Positions 35,576 through 43,962 are shown, numbered from the stretch's first letter. The stretch is 47,012 nucleotides of DNA from Massilia sp. MS-15 (GCF_020176695.1 NZ_JAIWIA010000047.1:1-47012); one strand, 5' to 3'. Translations and numbers: made by a program. The notes: generated by a model from the sequence alone, not told the origin.

Positions 35576-35597
35576 GCACGCACGGTAAAATGCGTGC
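35576..35597. repeat. 7-bp inverted repeat before M16 peptidase gene
   Basis: GCACGCA (35576-35582) and TGCGTGC (35591-35597) flank CGGTAAAA. The centre plus first T reads TAAAAT, a -10-like hexamer, so the repeat could be an operator over the peptidase promoter. Alternatively it is a weak 3' hairpin of the upstream gene; there is no T-run. Confidence 0.4.
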
Positions 35598-35620
35598 TCG
35601 CCCACAGAATTGGATCTTCG

Positions 35621-38545
35621 ATGAGCAAGTATTTCGTGCGCGGCCTGTGCATGGTCGCCATGCTGGTCGCGCACCCGGCGCTGAACGCCAAGCCGCCGGC
35701 CGCGGCGGCGCGCGCCACCGCGGCCGCCTCCGCTATTGCGCCACTGCGCCTGGACGCCCCGATTCCGGTCGGACCGCAGGTCAAGGTGGGCAAGCTCGCC
35801 AACGGGCTGACCTATTACATCCAGCGCAATGCGCGCCCGGAACGCAAGCTCGAGCTGCGCCTGGTGGTCAAGGCCGGTTCCATCCTCGAGGACGAGGACC
35901 AGCGCGGCCTGGCCCACTTCGTGGAGCACATGGCCTTCAATGGCTCGACCCATTTCCACAAGCATGAGCTGGTCTCCTACCTGCAGAGCATCGGGGTCGG
36001 CTTCGGCGCCGACCTGAACGCCTACACCTCCTTCGACGAGACGGTCTACATCCTGCCGATCCCGACCGACAAGCCGGAACACGTGGCCAAGGCCTTCCAG
36101 GTGCTGGAAGACTGGGCCCATGGCCTGCGCTTCGACCCCGATGCGATCGAGAAGGAACGCGGCATCGTGCTCGAAGAGCTACGCCTTGGCAAGGGCGCCT
36201 CGGACCGCATGGGCAAGCAGATCATGCCGGCGATCTTCAACGGCTCGAAATACGCCGAGCGCCTGCCGATCGGCACCGAGGAGGTGCTGCGCAGCTTTCG
36301 GCCCGAGGCATTGACGCGCTTCTACCGCGACTGGTACCGTCCCGACCTGATGGCGGTGGTGGTGGTCGGCGACATCGAGCCGGCCCGCGCCGAGCAACTG
36401 GTCAAGTCGCATTTCGCGCGCCTGAAGAATCCGGTGCCGGCGCGCCCGCGCCCCTATGCCGAGATCCCGGCGCGCCAGGCCACCGAAGCCCTGGTCGTGA
36501 CCGACCAGGAAGCCACCGGCAACGCCGTGCTGATCCGCTATCCGGTGCAGCCGGTGGTCGAAGCCGGCACCATCCGCGCCTACCGCGACGACCTGGTGCA
36601 GGCCTTGTTCTCCAGCATGCTGAACCAGCGCCTGCAGGAGCTGTCCCAGCTGCCGGAACCGCCCTACATGGGCGCCAGCAGCTCGCTCGGCAAGCTGACC
36701 CCGCGCTACCGTTCCTATAACGCCTCGGCCGCGCTCGGTCCGCGCGGCGCCGAAGCGGCCCTCACCGCCCTGGTCGAGGAGAACGAGCGGGCGCGCCGCT
36801 TCGGCTTCAGCGCGGCCGAGCTGGAGCGGGTCAAGAAGAGCCTGATGCGCAATTACGAGCAGGCCTGGAACGAGCGCGCCAAGAGCGACTCCGCCACCTA
36901 CGCGGCCGAATACATCCGCAATTTCCTGCAGCAGGAGGCGATTCCCGGCATCGACACCGAATACCGCTACGTGCGCGAACTGGTGCCCGGCATCACGCTG
37001 GAAGAACTGAATGCCTATGCGCGCCGCACCATCCCGGCCGATTCCGGCAAGCTGGTGCTGTACACGGGCGTTACCCGGCCCGACACGCCCCAGGGTGCCC
37101 AGCTGCTGGGTACGGTGGCCAGCGCCGAGCGTGCCCGGCTGCATCCGCACGACGACAAGGCGGTGGCCACGCGCCTGATGGAGCGCCCGCCCAGGGCCGG
37201 CACGATCGTGTCCGAGACCCATGACAAGGCGCTCGGCCTGACCCGGCTCGAACTGTCGAACGGCGTCAAGGTAATCCTGAAATCCACCGACTTCCGCAAC
37301 GACCAGGTCTTGATGAGCGCCGCCCGCTTCGGCGGCCAGAGCCTGTTCGGCGACCAGGACATCCTGAATGCGCGCTTCGCCAACGCGATCGTGGCCAGCA
37401 TGGGCGTGCGCGAGTTCAGTCCGCTCGACATGCGCAAGATCCTGGCCGGCAAGGCGGCCCAGGTGAACGTGGGCCTGGCCAACTACACCGACGTGGTGGT
37501 CGGCGCCTCGGGCGCGACCGACATCGAGACCATGCTGCAGCTGACCTGGCTGAAATTCCAGGGCGTGCGGCGCGACGAGGACCTGTTCAAGTCCTACGTC
37601 GGCAAGCAGGTCGAGCAGGCCAGGAACCAGACCGCCCAGCCCGGCGCGCGCTTCGGCGACGCTGTCATGGAGGCGCTGTACAACAAGCACCCGCGCGCCC
37701 CGCGCACCTTGCGCGCCGAGGAGTACGAGCAGATCGACCTCGACCGCAGCATCGACATCTTCCGCGAGCGTTTCTCGTCGGCGCGCGATCTTGGCTTCAT
37801 CCTGGTCGGCAGCTTCGACCTGGCCGCCATCAAGCCGCTGCTGGCGACCTACCTGGGCAGCCTGCCGACACCGGAACTGACCGTGGCCTACCGCGACGTC
37901 GGCCTGCGCCCGGCGCAGGGCGTGGTCAAGCGTGAAGTGCGCAGCGGTTCGGAACCGAAGAGCACGATCTCGCTCACCTTCACCGGCATGGCCGAGTTCA
38001 GCGAAGCCGAGCAGCTGCGCCTGTCGGCCCTGCTCGAAGTGGTGAACCTGCGCATCATCGACGTGCTGCGCGAAAAGATGGCTCTGATCTACGGCGGCGG
38101 CGCATCTGGCGTGTTGAGCAAGATCCCCTACGGGAACTATTCGATCGGCGTGACCCTGCCGACCGGCCCGGAACACGTGGACAAGGTGATTGCGGCGACC
38201 TTTGCCGAGATCGAGAAGCTGCAGCAGGACGGGCCGGACGCGGCCGATCTCGACAAGGTGAAAAGCAACTGGATCCAGAACCACCGCCGCTCGCTGCGCG
38301 AGAACGGCTACTGGCTGGGCCACCTGCAGACGGCGCTCAGCGAAGGCACCGATCCGGCCGCGATCCTGCAGGTGGAAAAACAGGTGCAGGCGCTGTCAGG
38401 CGCCGACATCCGCGGCGCGGCGCGGCGCTACTTCAACCAGCAGAACTACGTGCAGGTGGTGCTCAACCCCGAAACGCAGGCGGCGACGACGATGGCGGCC
38501 TCGGGCGTCCAGGCCGCGGCGCCGGCCCCGCTCCCGGGAGGCTGA
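35621..38545 (+). CDS. Periplasmic M16-family zinc peptidase
   Basis: A 974-residue secreted peptidase of the insulinase/pitrilysin family (PqqL-like architecture). The signal peptide is MSKYFVRGLCMVAMLVAHPALNA. The inverted zinc motif HFVEH gives H99, E102 and H103, with a downstream Glu in the ERGIVLEELRLGKGAS helix completing the site. A second, inactive half begins near residue 530 (TRLELSNGVKVILKSTDFRN) and includes GSFDLAAIKPLL and VYGGGASGVLSK-like segments. It would degrade peptides or small proteins in the periplasm. The ATG at 35621 starts the signal peptide; an upstream GTG adds nine residues. It is convergent with ribE across a 32-base gap that contains a GC hairpin (38552-38567). 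Confidence 0.93.
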   Translation: MSKYFVRGLCMVAMLVAHPALNAKPPAAAARATAAASAIAPLRLDAPIPVGPQVKVGKLANGLTYYIQRNARPERKLELRLVVKAGSILEDEDQRGLAHFVEHMAFNGSTHFHKHELVSYLQSIGVGFGADLNAYTSFDETVYILPIPTDKPEHVAKAFQVLEDWAHGLRFDPDAIEKERGIVLEELRLGKGASDRMGKQIMPAIFNGSKYAERLPIGTEEVLRSFRPEALTRFYRDWYRPDLMAVVVVGDIEPARAEQLVKSHFARLKNPVPARPRPYAEIPARQATEALVVTDQEATGNAVLIRYPVQPVVEAGTIRAYRDDLVQALFSSMLNQRLQELSQLPEPPYMGASSSLGKLTPRYRSYNASAALGPRGAEAALTALVEENERARRFGFSAAELERVKKSLMRNYEQAWNERAKSDSATYAAEYIRNFLQQEAIPGIDTEYRYVRELVPGITLEELNAYARRTIPADSGKLVLYTGVTRPDTPQGAQLLGTVASAERARLHPHDDKAVATRLMERPPRAGTIVSETHDKALGLTRLELSNGVKVILKSTDFRNDQVLMSAARFGGQSLFGDQDILNARFANAIVASMGVREFSPLDMRKILAGKAAQVNVGLANYTDVVVGASGATDIETMLQLTWLKFQGVRRDEDLFKSYVGKQVEQARNQTAQPGARFGDAVMEALYNKHPRAPRTLRAEEYEQIDLDRSIDIFRERFSSARDLGFILVGSFDLAAIKPLLATYLGSLPTPELTVAYRDVGLRPAQGVVKREVRSGSEPKSTISLTFTGMAEFSEAEQLRLSALLEVVNLRIIDVLREKMALIYGGGASGVLSKIPYGNYSIGVTLPTGPEHVDKVIAATFAEIEKLQQDGPDAADLDKVKSNWIQNHRRSLRENGYWLGHLQTALSEGTDPAAILQVEKQVQALSGADIRGAARRYFNQQNYVQVVLNPETQAATTMAASGVQAAAPAPLPGG

Positions 38546-38577
38546 GGGTGCGGGCGGGCAGCCGCCCCGCCCCGTTC

Positions 38578-39225
38578 CTATCCCTGCGCCTGCACCGACA
38601 GCATGCGCTCCACGTAGCGCGCGATCAGGTCGATCTCCAGGTTCACACGCGATCCGGCATGCAGGTGCTTCAGGGTAGTCACCTCGATCGTGTGCGGAAT
38701 CAGGTTGATCGAGAAGCGGCAGACCTTGCCGCCGGCCGTGCCACCCTCGACATCCTCCACATCCTCAACCCGGTTCACGGTCAGCGACACGCCGTTCACC
38801 ACCACCGAACCCTTGTAGGCCAGGAACCTGGCCAGTTCCCAGGGCGCGTCGATGACCAGTTCGCGCGATTCACCTACCGGTTCGAAGCTGTGCACCGTGC
38901 CCAGGCCATCCACGTGGCCGGACACCAGGTGCCCGCCCAGGCGCTCAGCCAGGGTCAGCGCCTTTTCCAGGTTCACTTCACCCACGGCATCCAGGCCGGC
39001 GGTCTTGTTCAGGCTTTCGCGCGAAACGTCCACGCTGAAGCTGCGCCCGTCTTTCTCGACCACGGTCATGCAGGCGCCATTGATGGCGATCGAGTCGCCC
39101 AGCGCGACGTCGGCCAGCGGCAGCGGGCCGGCGTCGACTGCCAGCCGCACGCCGGCGAACGAGCCGCCCACCAGGGGGGTGACCGATGTGATCTTGCCGA
39201 CTGCGGCGACGATTCCAGTAAACAT
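38578..39225 (-). CDS. ribE: Riboflavin synthase, alpha subunit
   Basis: A 215-residue riboflavin synthase (also called RibC). It has two lumazine-binding repeats: MFTGIVAAVG...GDSIAINGACMTV...FSVDVSRESL and LGGHLVSGHVDGLGTV...KGSVVVNGVSLTVN...FSINLIPHTIEVTT. It converts two lumazine molecules into riboflavin plus the pyrimidine precursor. It begins 4 bases after the ribD stop, so the two are coupled. It is the end of this transcription unit; ribB-ribH-nusB continue only after two plus-strand genes. Confidence 0.97.
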   Translation of the reverse strand: MFTGIVAAVGKITSVTPLVGGSFAGVRLAVDAGPLPLADVALGDSIAINGACMTVVEKDGRSFSVDVSRESLNKTAGLDAVGEVNLEKALTLAERLGGHLVSGHVDGLGTVHSFEPVGESRELVIDAPWELARFLAYKGSVVVNGVSLTVNRVEDVEDVEGGTAGGKVCRFSINLIPHTIEVTTLKHLHAGSRVNLEIDLIARYVERMLSVQAQG

Positions 39226-39229
39226 GCAC

Positions 39230-40408
39230 TTATTCCTCAGGGTTGATAGCGGTGGCGGCCGGGGCGAACCTGGCCAGGATGCGGATGTCCTCGCCGACCC
39301 GCGCCAGGTCGTGGAAGCGCAGCCTGCGCTGCTCGGCCAGGCGCGCCAGCGGCGGCAGCGCGAACATGCCCATGCCCGGCCCGATCAGGCTCGGGGCCAG
39401 GTAGACCAGCAGTTCGTCGACGCAGCCTTCGCGCAGCAGCGAGGCGTTCAACCTGGCGCCGGCTTCGACGTGCACTTCGTTGATGTCGCGCCGGCCCAGC
39501 TCGCGCATCAGGGCCGGCAGGTCGACCTTGCCGTGCGGGTTCGGCAGCAGGATCAGTTCGTGGCCGGCGGCGCGCAGCGCCGCCTCCTTGCCAGGGTCCG
39601 CGCTGGCGGCCACGATCCAGCATGGGGCGCCCTGCAGGATGCGGGCGCCGGGCTCAATTTCCAGGCGGCTGTCGACGATCACGCGGCGCGGCGGCAGCGG
39701 GGTATCGATGCCGCGCACGGTGAGCTGGGGATCGTCGGCCTTGACGGTGCCAATGCCAGTCAGGATGGCCTGGGCGCGCGCGCGCCAGGCATGGCCGTCG
39801 GCGCGCGCCTCGGGGCCGGTGATCCACTGGCTTTCGCCATCGGCCAGCGCGGTGGCGCCATCCAGGCTGGCGGCCACCTTCAGGCGCACCCAGGGCAGGC
39901 CGCGCTGCATGCGCGAGAAGAAGCCGATATTCAGTTCCCGGGCCCGTTCGGCCAGCAGGCCGGCGCTGACCGCGATGCCGGCCGCTTCCAGGCGGGCCAG
40001 GCCGCGGCCGGCCACCAGCGGATTCGGATCGGTCATGGCGGCCACCACCCGTCCCAGCCCGGCCTGCACCAGCGCATCGGCGCAGGGCGGCGTGCGTCCG
40101 TGGTGGCTGCATGGTTCCAGCGTGACGTAGGCGGTGGCGCCGCGCACGTCGGCACCGCGCGCCGCGGCATCGCGCAGCGCCTGGACCTCGGCATGGGCCA
40201 GTCCGGCCGGCTGGGTATGGCCGGCGCCGATCACCACGCCGTCGCGCACGATCACGCAGCCGACCCGCGGGTTGGGCGCCGTGAGGTACATGCCCTTCCC
40301 GGCCCAGGCCAGCGCCAGTGCCATGCCTTCGCTGTCGCTGGCGATCCTTGTCTTGTCGTTCGCTGCCGTGTTCGGTTCTGCCATTGCCTCGTCCAGCCAT
40401 TCAGCCAT
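39230..40408 (-). CDS. ribD: Bifunctional deaminase/reductase RibD
   Basis: A 392-residue RibD. The deaminase zinc site is present as HAEVQAL and PCSHHGRTPPC, and TAPNPRVGCVIV gives the substrate pocket. The reductase half has VRLKVAASLDGATAL, ESQWITGPEARADGHAWRA and NEVHVEAGARLNASLL. It catalyses the second and third steps of riboflavin synthesis. The start is uncertain: ATG at 40408 lies inside an 8-bp triple tandem repeat with one ATG per unit, and an in-frame ATG at 40384 is also possible. It follows fimT by 39 bases, so the rib pair may be co-transcribed with the pilin genes. Confidence 0.96.
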   Translation of the reverse strand: MAEWLDEAMAEPNTAANDKTRIASDSEGMALALAWAGKGMYLTAPNPRVGCVIVRDGVVIGAGHTQPAGLAHAEVQALRDAAARGADVRGATAYVTLEPCSHHGRTPPCADALVQAGLGRVVAAMTDPNPLVAGRGLARLEAAGIAVSAGLLAERARELNIGFFSRMQRGLPWVRLKVAASLDGATALADGESQWITGPEARADGHAWRARAQAILTGIGTVKADDPQLTVRGIDTPLPPRRVIVDSRLEIEPGARILQGAPCWIVAASADPGKEAALRAAGHELILLPNPHGKVDLPALMRELGRRDINEVHVEAGARLNASLLREGCVDELLVYLAPSLIGPGMGMFALPPLARLAEQRRLRFHDLARVGEDIRILARFAPAATAINPEE

Positions 40409-40417
40409 TCAGCCATT
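40394..40417. repeat. Three tandem 8-bp repeats at the ribD start
   Basis: CAGCCATT repeated three times without mismatch. On the coding (minus) strand each unit supplies an ATG (AATGGCTG), so ATGs occur every 8 bases in successive frames. Loss or gain of a unit would change which upstream ATG is in frame with ribD. Confidence 0.8.
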
Positions 40418-40447
40418 GCCGCGCTGGCGCTCGCCCTGCCTGCCCTG

Positions 40448-41005
40448 CTAGGGCGGCGCGCGCATGCCGTCGCAGCCATCGTCGCGTGCCGGATTGCATA
40501 TCCGCACGCGCCCGAGCATGTTGATCTTGATTCGCCGGATCTGCCCGCCGTGGAACAGCGACAGGGTGCCGGGCCGGGATGCGCCGCTGTTCGTGTCGCT
40601 GCAGCTGCGCCCGGCGCCATTGTAGGCGATGTACTGCGGCGGCGCTGACTGGGTGAAGGAAAAGCCGATCCGCATTCCCTGCGGCAGCGGACCATGCACC
40701 GCCAGCACCTCATCGAGCGGTCCTGGCGCACGGTCGCCGTCGCGATCGATGAATACGGTCCAGCCCCGGCTCCAGTCGGCGCCCTGCGGGTCCTGCGGCA
40801 TCAGCTTGACGCGCTGGTTGCGGGCAATCGCCTGTGCCCGGGTATGGGCGACCGCGTCCAGCAGTTCGCCGGACGCGGCGCGCAGCTGCTGGGCGCGCAC
40901 CAGGGCCTGCAGGTCGGGCGCGGCCATGGCGAACAGGCCCGCCGCAATGCACAGCACGACCGTCAGTTCGGCCAGCGTGGCGCCGCCGTGGCGGGGGCGC
41001 TTCAT
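40448..41005 (-). CDS. fimT: Type IV minor pilin, FimT/GspH family
   Basis: A 185-residue pseudopilin. The prepilin leader MKRPRHGG is followed by ATLAELTVVLCIAAGLFAMA with Glu at +5, and a GspH-like C-terminal domain (SRGWTVFIDRDGDRAPG ... GTLSLFHGGQIRRIKINMLG) follows. FimT proteins prime pilus assembly and can bind DNA in naturally competent bacteria. The ATG at 41005 overlaps the pilE stop (ATGA). The leader lacks the usual Phe at +1 (Ala instead), which PilD tolerates in some minor pilins. Confidence 0.9.
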   Translation of the reverse strand: MKRPRHGGATLAELTVVLCIAAGLFAMAAPDLQALVRAQQLRAASGELLDAVAHTRAQAIARNQRVKLMPQDPQGADWSRGWTVFIDRDGDRAPGPLDEVLAVHGPLPQGMRIGFSFTQSAPPQYIAYNGAGRSCSDTNSGASRPGTLSLFHGGQIRRIKINMLGRVRICNPARDDGCDGMRAPP

Positions 41006-41481
41006 GGCCAGCACCGCGAAGCAGGCGCGCCGGCGCCGCTGGCACCCTGCGCGCCGGTGCTATCGAGACTCAGTACCCCGCATTCGGGATCGCTGAAGTC
41101 CGTATCGACGTTCTCGGTGCCGGGACGGGCGCGCAGCGCGATGCACTGGCTGATCTCGCGCCCGGCGCAGGCCTGGCCATCCAGCTCGTAGGCGCTGTCC
41201 TCGGGGCGGGCGCCGATCCACCAGTGGAAATCCAGGCTGTCGGGCTCTTCCGAATCCCTGGAAAAGGCGACATAGGTATGGTGCAGGGCGCGGTACTGTT
41301 CTTGCCGCTGCATCGCCTCGACCAGGGCCAGCTGCGCCTCGACCCGGCGCGTGCGGACCAGGTAGCGCGCGTAGTCCGGATACGCCATCGCGCCCAGGAT
41401 GGCGACGATGGCCAGTACCACCAGCAACTCGATCATGCTGAAGCCGGACTGGCGCTGCCTGTTGCGCTGCAAGTGCCACAT
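41002..41481 (-). CDS. pilE: Type IV pilin PilE family
   Basis: A 159-residue pilin. The leader MWHLQRNRQRQSG is followed by the cleavage site G|FSMIELLVVLAIVAILGAMAY with Glu at +5. The C-terminal domain has cysteines in GQACAGREISQC and PECGVL, as in PilE minor pilins. AGGAGGAGGG before the ATG is a strong ribosome binding site. It sits between pilX and fimT and overlaps fimT by 4 bases. The short length and position indicate a minor pilin, not the main PilA fibre subunit. Confidence 0.92.
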   Translation of the reverse strand: MWHLQRNRQRQSGFSMIELLVVLAIVAILGAMAYPDYARYLVRTRRVEAQLALVEAMQRQEQYRALHHTYVAFSRDSEEPDSLDFHWWIGARPEDSAYELDGQACAGREISQCIALRARPGTENVDTDFSDPECGVLSLDSTGAQGASGAGAPASRCWP

Positions 41482-41492
41482 GTTCCCTCCTC

Positions 41493-42269
41493 CTAGCCGC
41501 CCGCCGCGGCGAGATCCTGCCAGTTCGCGATTTCGCGCCAGCCGACGCGCAGGCCCGGTCCGCCCGGACTGCCGCGCACGGCAGTTGGTGCTGGTGCTGG
41601 TGCTGGTGCTGGTGCTGGTGCCGGCGCCGCCGCCGCTCCGGCCGGCTCCTCCTGCCCCTCGTCCGCCCCGCCCGCCCCGCCCGCGGGCGCTGGGGCTGCG
41701 GCCAGCAGCTTGCGGTAATAGGCCTGCAGCGCCACTTGCGTGGTGTCGGCCTCGCCGAAGCCGAGCGCGCTGATGCGGTAGAGCAGCGTGTCCGGCGCCG
41801 ACGGCATGCGCTCGATCAGATAGCGTGGCGCCTGGGCCGCGAGCGCGGGCATCGCGGCGCCGGTGAAGCTGCCGAGCGCCAGCGCCGGACCGGACTCGTC
41901 CGCCAGTGCGGCCAGGATCTCGCCGCTGTGCGCGGCCTGCGCACACAGGCCCTCGTAGGGGGCGCCGCCCACGCAGCCCGGGGCGAAGGCGGCTGCGCTG
42001 GCCGCACCGGCGCCGGCCAGCGCCGCGGCGCGTGCCGAAGACGGATCGAGCCCGCCTTCGATGTCGCGCTCGGCATCGGCCAGTGCCGCCATGGCGGCCT
42101 GTAGGGCCAGCATGCGGTCGCGCTCGTGCCCGGCCGCGCGCGCGCCGCTGAGGGCCGTGCGGGCGGCGGCGACGCAGGTCATCAGGATGGCCAGCATCAG
42201 CAGCAGGGCCGTCAACAGCGCGATCCCGCCTTGCCGGCGGCGCGTGGATGGCCCGTGGGAAGCCGCCAT
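41493..42269 (-). CDS. pilX: Type IV pilus minor pilin PilX
   Basis: A 258-residue PilX-like protein. The N-terminal QGGIALLTALLLMLAILMT is a PilX N-domain (no Glu at +5, as usual for PilX). A middle region has GCVGGAPYEGLCAQA cysteines, and ISALGFGEADTTQVALQAYY is the conserved PilX C-domain motif. After this comes an unusual Ala/Pro repeat (APAPAPAPAPAP) and a ~30-residue C-terminus rich in Gly/Trp. The ATG at 42269 has GAGG upstream. It belongs to the pilVWXE-fimT operon, 7 bases after pilW. Confidence 0.87.
   Translation of the reverse strand: MAASHGPSTRRRQGGIALLTALLLMLAILMTCVAAARTALSGARAAGHERDRMLALQAAMAALADAERDIEGGLDPSSARAAALAGAGAASAAAFAPGCVGGAPYEGLCAQAAHSGEILAALADESGPALALGSFTGAAMPALAAQAPRYLIERMPSAPDTLLYRISALGFGEADTTQVALQAYYRKLLAAAPAPAGGAGGADEGQEEPAGAAAAPAPAPAPAPAPAPTAVRGSPGGPGLRVGWREIANWQDLAAAGG
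41587..41616. repeat. Hexanucleotide repeat (GGTGCT)5 in pilX
   Basis: Five perfect GGTGCT units, continuing with GGTGCC variants. It encodes Ala-Pro dipeptides in pilX. Slippage by whole units would keep the frame and change only the length of the linker. Confidence 0.85.
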
Positions 42270-42276
42270 GCCGTCC

Positions 42277-43212
42277 TCACCTGGCGCGCGCCGGCAGCGC
42301 GATGGTGGTGCCGAACACCTTGCGGTAGCGCGGCGCCGCGCCACCAGCCAGCTCGGCTTCCCGCAGGCGCACGCCGGGATCGCCCTCGTCCGCCAGCGCG
42401 CCGTAGTCCGGCCCGAACAGCTCGTGCACGAACGCACCCGCCGACGCCAGCGGGCTGGCCGGGCCGTGGAGCAGCAGGGCCACGCGCACGCTCGCCACCT
42501 GCTTCCAGTGGGTGCGCCGGCGCAGGTCCTGCTCGCGCTCGGCCACAGTGGCCCCGGCCAGCACCAGGCCCGCATCGAGCTCGTCCAGGGCGCTGGCGTT
42601 CAGGTAGCGTTCCGGGGCACCATCGGCACCGGCGTCGAGGCCATACAGCACCTGGAAGCCGTCGACCGCGCCCACCACGGCATCGGAGGACCAGGCGCTG
42701 GCGCCGCGGTACTTGCAGCGCAGTTCGGCCTCGCCCTGGGCATTGCGCGCCACGTAGAAGATGCTCCAGCCTTCCTCCATGCGGTGCACGCTGAAGCCAG
42801 CGCAGTCGAGTGCGCTGCCGTCGCCGTTGGGCGGCGCGCCCGCGCCCGGGAAGCGCACCGCCAGCACGTCGCTGCCGTTCACCGCGGCGGACGTTGCATT
42901 GTCGAGGCCGAAACCACTGTGCGGCACGCGATGCGCATCCAGGCCGGCCAGGGGCGCCGGGGCGGCCGGGTCGGGACCGGCGCCGCTGCCCTCCCAGTCG
43001 GACGCCGCCGACTGGCGCACGGCGCGCGCGATCGCTTCCAGCGCGTAGCGGCCGGCGTCGTCCATCGCCGCCGTCTCGGCCTGGGCGGCAAAGGCGCGGC
43101 TGGCCCAGACGAACAGGCTGCCGGCGCCGAGCAAGACGCCGAGTCCGACCCCGAGCGCCACCAGCAGCTCGGCGATGCCGAGGCCGGCCTGGCGCGGCGG
43201 AGTCGCCTTCAT
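42277..43212 (-). CDS. pilW: Type IV pilus minor pilin PilW
   Basis: A 311-residue PilW-like protein. The leader MKATPPRQAG is followed by LGIAELLVALGVGLGVLLGA with Glu at +5. The C-terminal part has the family pattern of a cysteine pair region (LDCAGFSVHRMEEGWSIFYV, ELRCKYRG) and a late VASVRVALLLHG strand. It is assembled at the pilus tip complex with PilV, PilX, PilE and FimT. The ATG overlaps the pilV stop by 4 bases (ATGA). Confidence 0.9.
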   Translation of the reverse strand: MKATPPRQAGLGIAELLVALGVGLGVLLGAGSLFVWASRAFAAQAETAAMDDAGRYALEAIARAVRQSAASDWEGSGAGPDPAAPAPLAGLDAHRVPHSGFGLDNATSAAVNGSDVLAVRFPGAGAPPNGDGSALDCAGFSVHRMEEGWSIFYVARNAQGEAELRCKYRGASAWSSDAVVGAVDGFQVLYGLDAGADGAPERYLNASALDELDAGLVLAGATVAEREQDLRRRTHWKQVASVRVALLLHGPASPLASAGAFVHELFGPDYGALADEGDPGVRLREAELAGGAAPRYRKVFGTTIALPARAR

Positions 43213-43724
43213 GGCAGCACACCCACGAAGCCGGGCGCCTCGTCGGTGCCGTGCCAGCCCAGCTTGACCACCGGCAGCGCACCCGCGTCGCCGTCGCAGT
43301 TCCAGCGGTAGCGCCCGGCCACGCTGTCCCAGGGCGCGCCGTCGCGGCAGACCAGGATGCGGCCGCGCGGAAAGTGCGCATGCACGGCCTGGCGCATCTC
43401 GTGCAGGTCGAACTGCGCCAGCTCGGCCGGGGTGCAGGCAGCGGCGAAGCAGCCGGCGGCGGCCAGCGGCGCGCCGTCCGCCGCGTCATAGGAAAAACCG
43501 AGATAGGGATTGGCGCCATCCGGCAGGCCCGCCACCGCCGGATTGACCTGCATGCGCGCCGCCAGCGCCGCCGCCAGCTGGGCCGCTTCGGACCTCAGCG
43601 CCGACTGCTGGCGCGTGCGTTCCGCCCCGAGCTGGGTGGCGCCCGCACCGACCACGCCCACCGCCAGCACCAGCAGCGCTACCAGCACCTCGACCAGCGT
43701 GAATCCTTGTCCTTGCACCCGCAC
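43209..43724 (-). CDS. pilV: Type IV pilus minor pilin PilV
   Basis: A 171-residue PilV. The leader is MRVQGQG|FTLVEVLVALLVLAVGVVG with Glu at +5, and NPAVAGLPDGANPYLG and paired cysteines (AGCFAAACTP, RWNCDGD) follow. It begins with GTG at 43724, preceded by AAGGGAGG at good distance. It is the first gene of the minor pilin operon pilV-pilW-pilX-pilE-fimT, whose genes overlap or nearly touch. Confidence 0.92.
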   Translation of the reverse strand: MRVQGQGFTLVEVLVALLVLAVGVVGAGATQLGAERTRQQSALRSEAAQLAAALAARMQVNPAVAGLPDGANPYLGFSYDAADGAPLAAAGCFAAACTPAELAQFDLHEMRQAVHAHFPRGRILVCRDGAPWDSVAGRYRWNCDGDAGALPVVKLGWHGTDEAPGFVGVLP

Positions 43725-43882
43725 GGCGGCCTCCCTTGGGTCTGTACCGGGAATGCGGCGGCGCCTTGCAGCGCGCGCCGACTGCGAGCTGCGAAGTTAT
43801 CAGGCAGGCGGGAGCCAGCCATGAGCTGCTGCAAGCGTGTCTGGGGAACTGCGGGGCAGGCGTAGCCGGCCTTGCCCGAGCG

Positions 43883-43908
43883 CGCGCCGCAGTGGAATAA
43901 GCGGCGCG
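43883..43908. terminator. GC-rich hairpin between nrdR and pilV
   Basis: CGCGCCGC (43883-43890) and GCGGCGCG (43901-43908), perfect 8-bp stem with a 10-base loop, and no T-run. It may act as a 3' hairpin of nrdR mRNA or attenuate read-through into the pilin genes. Confidence 0.35.
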
Positions 43909-43920
43909 GGGGTGGCGGTT

Positions 43921-43962
43921 GGCGGGCGGGTTGGCGGGCGGGTTGGCGTGCGGGTTGGCGTG
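43921..43962. repeat. 12-bp tandem repeats directly after nrdR
   Basis: Units GGCGGGCGGGTT (43921-43932), GGCGGGCGGGTT (43933-43944), GGCGTGCGGGTT (43945-43956) and a partial GGCGTG. They begin one base from the nrdR stop codon. The remaining 43725-43920 holds no gene that I can support. Confidence 0.75.

Noticed and set aside
40408..41481. Frameshift or broken pilin genes
   Set aside because: The 4-base ATGA overlaps explain the frame changes; each pilin has its own leader peptide and intact domain.
43921..43962. CRISPR-like array
   Set aside because: The repeats are directly adjacent 12-mers without spacers.
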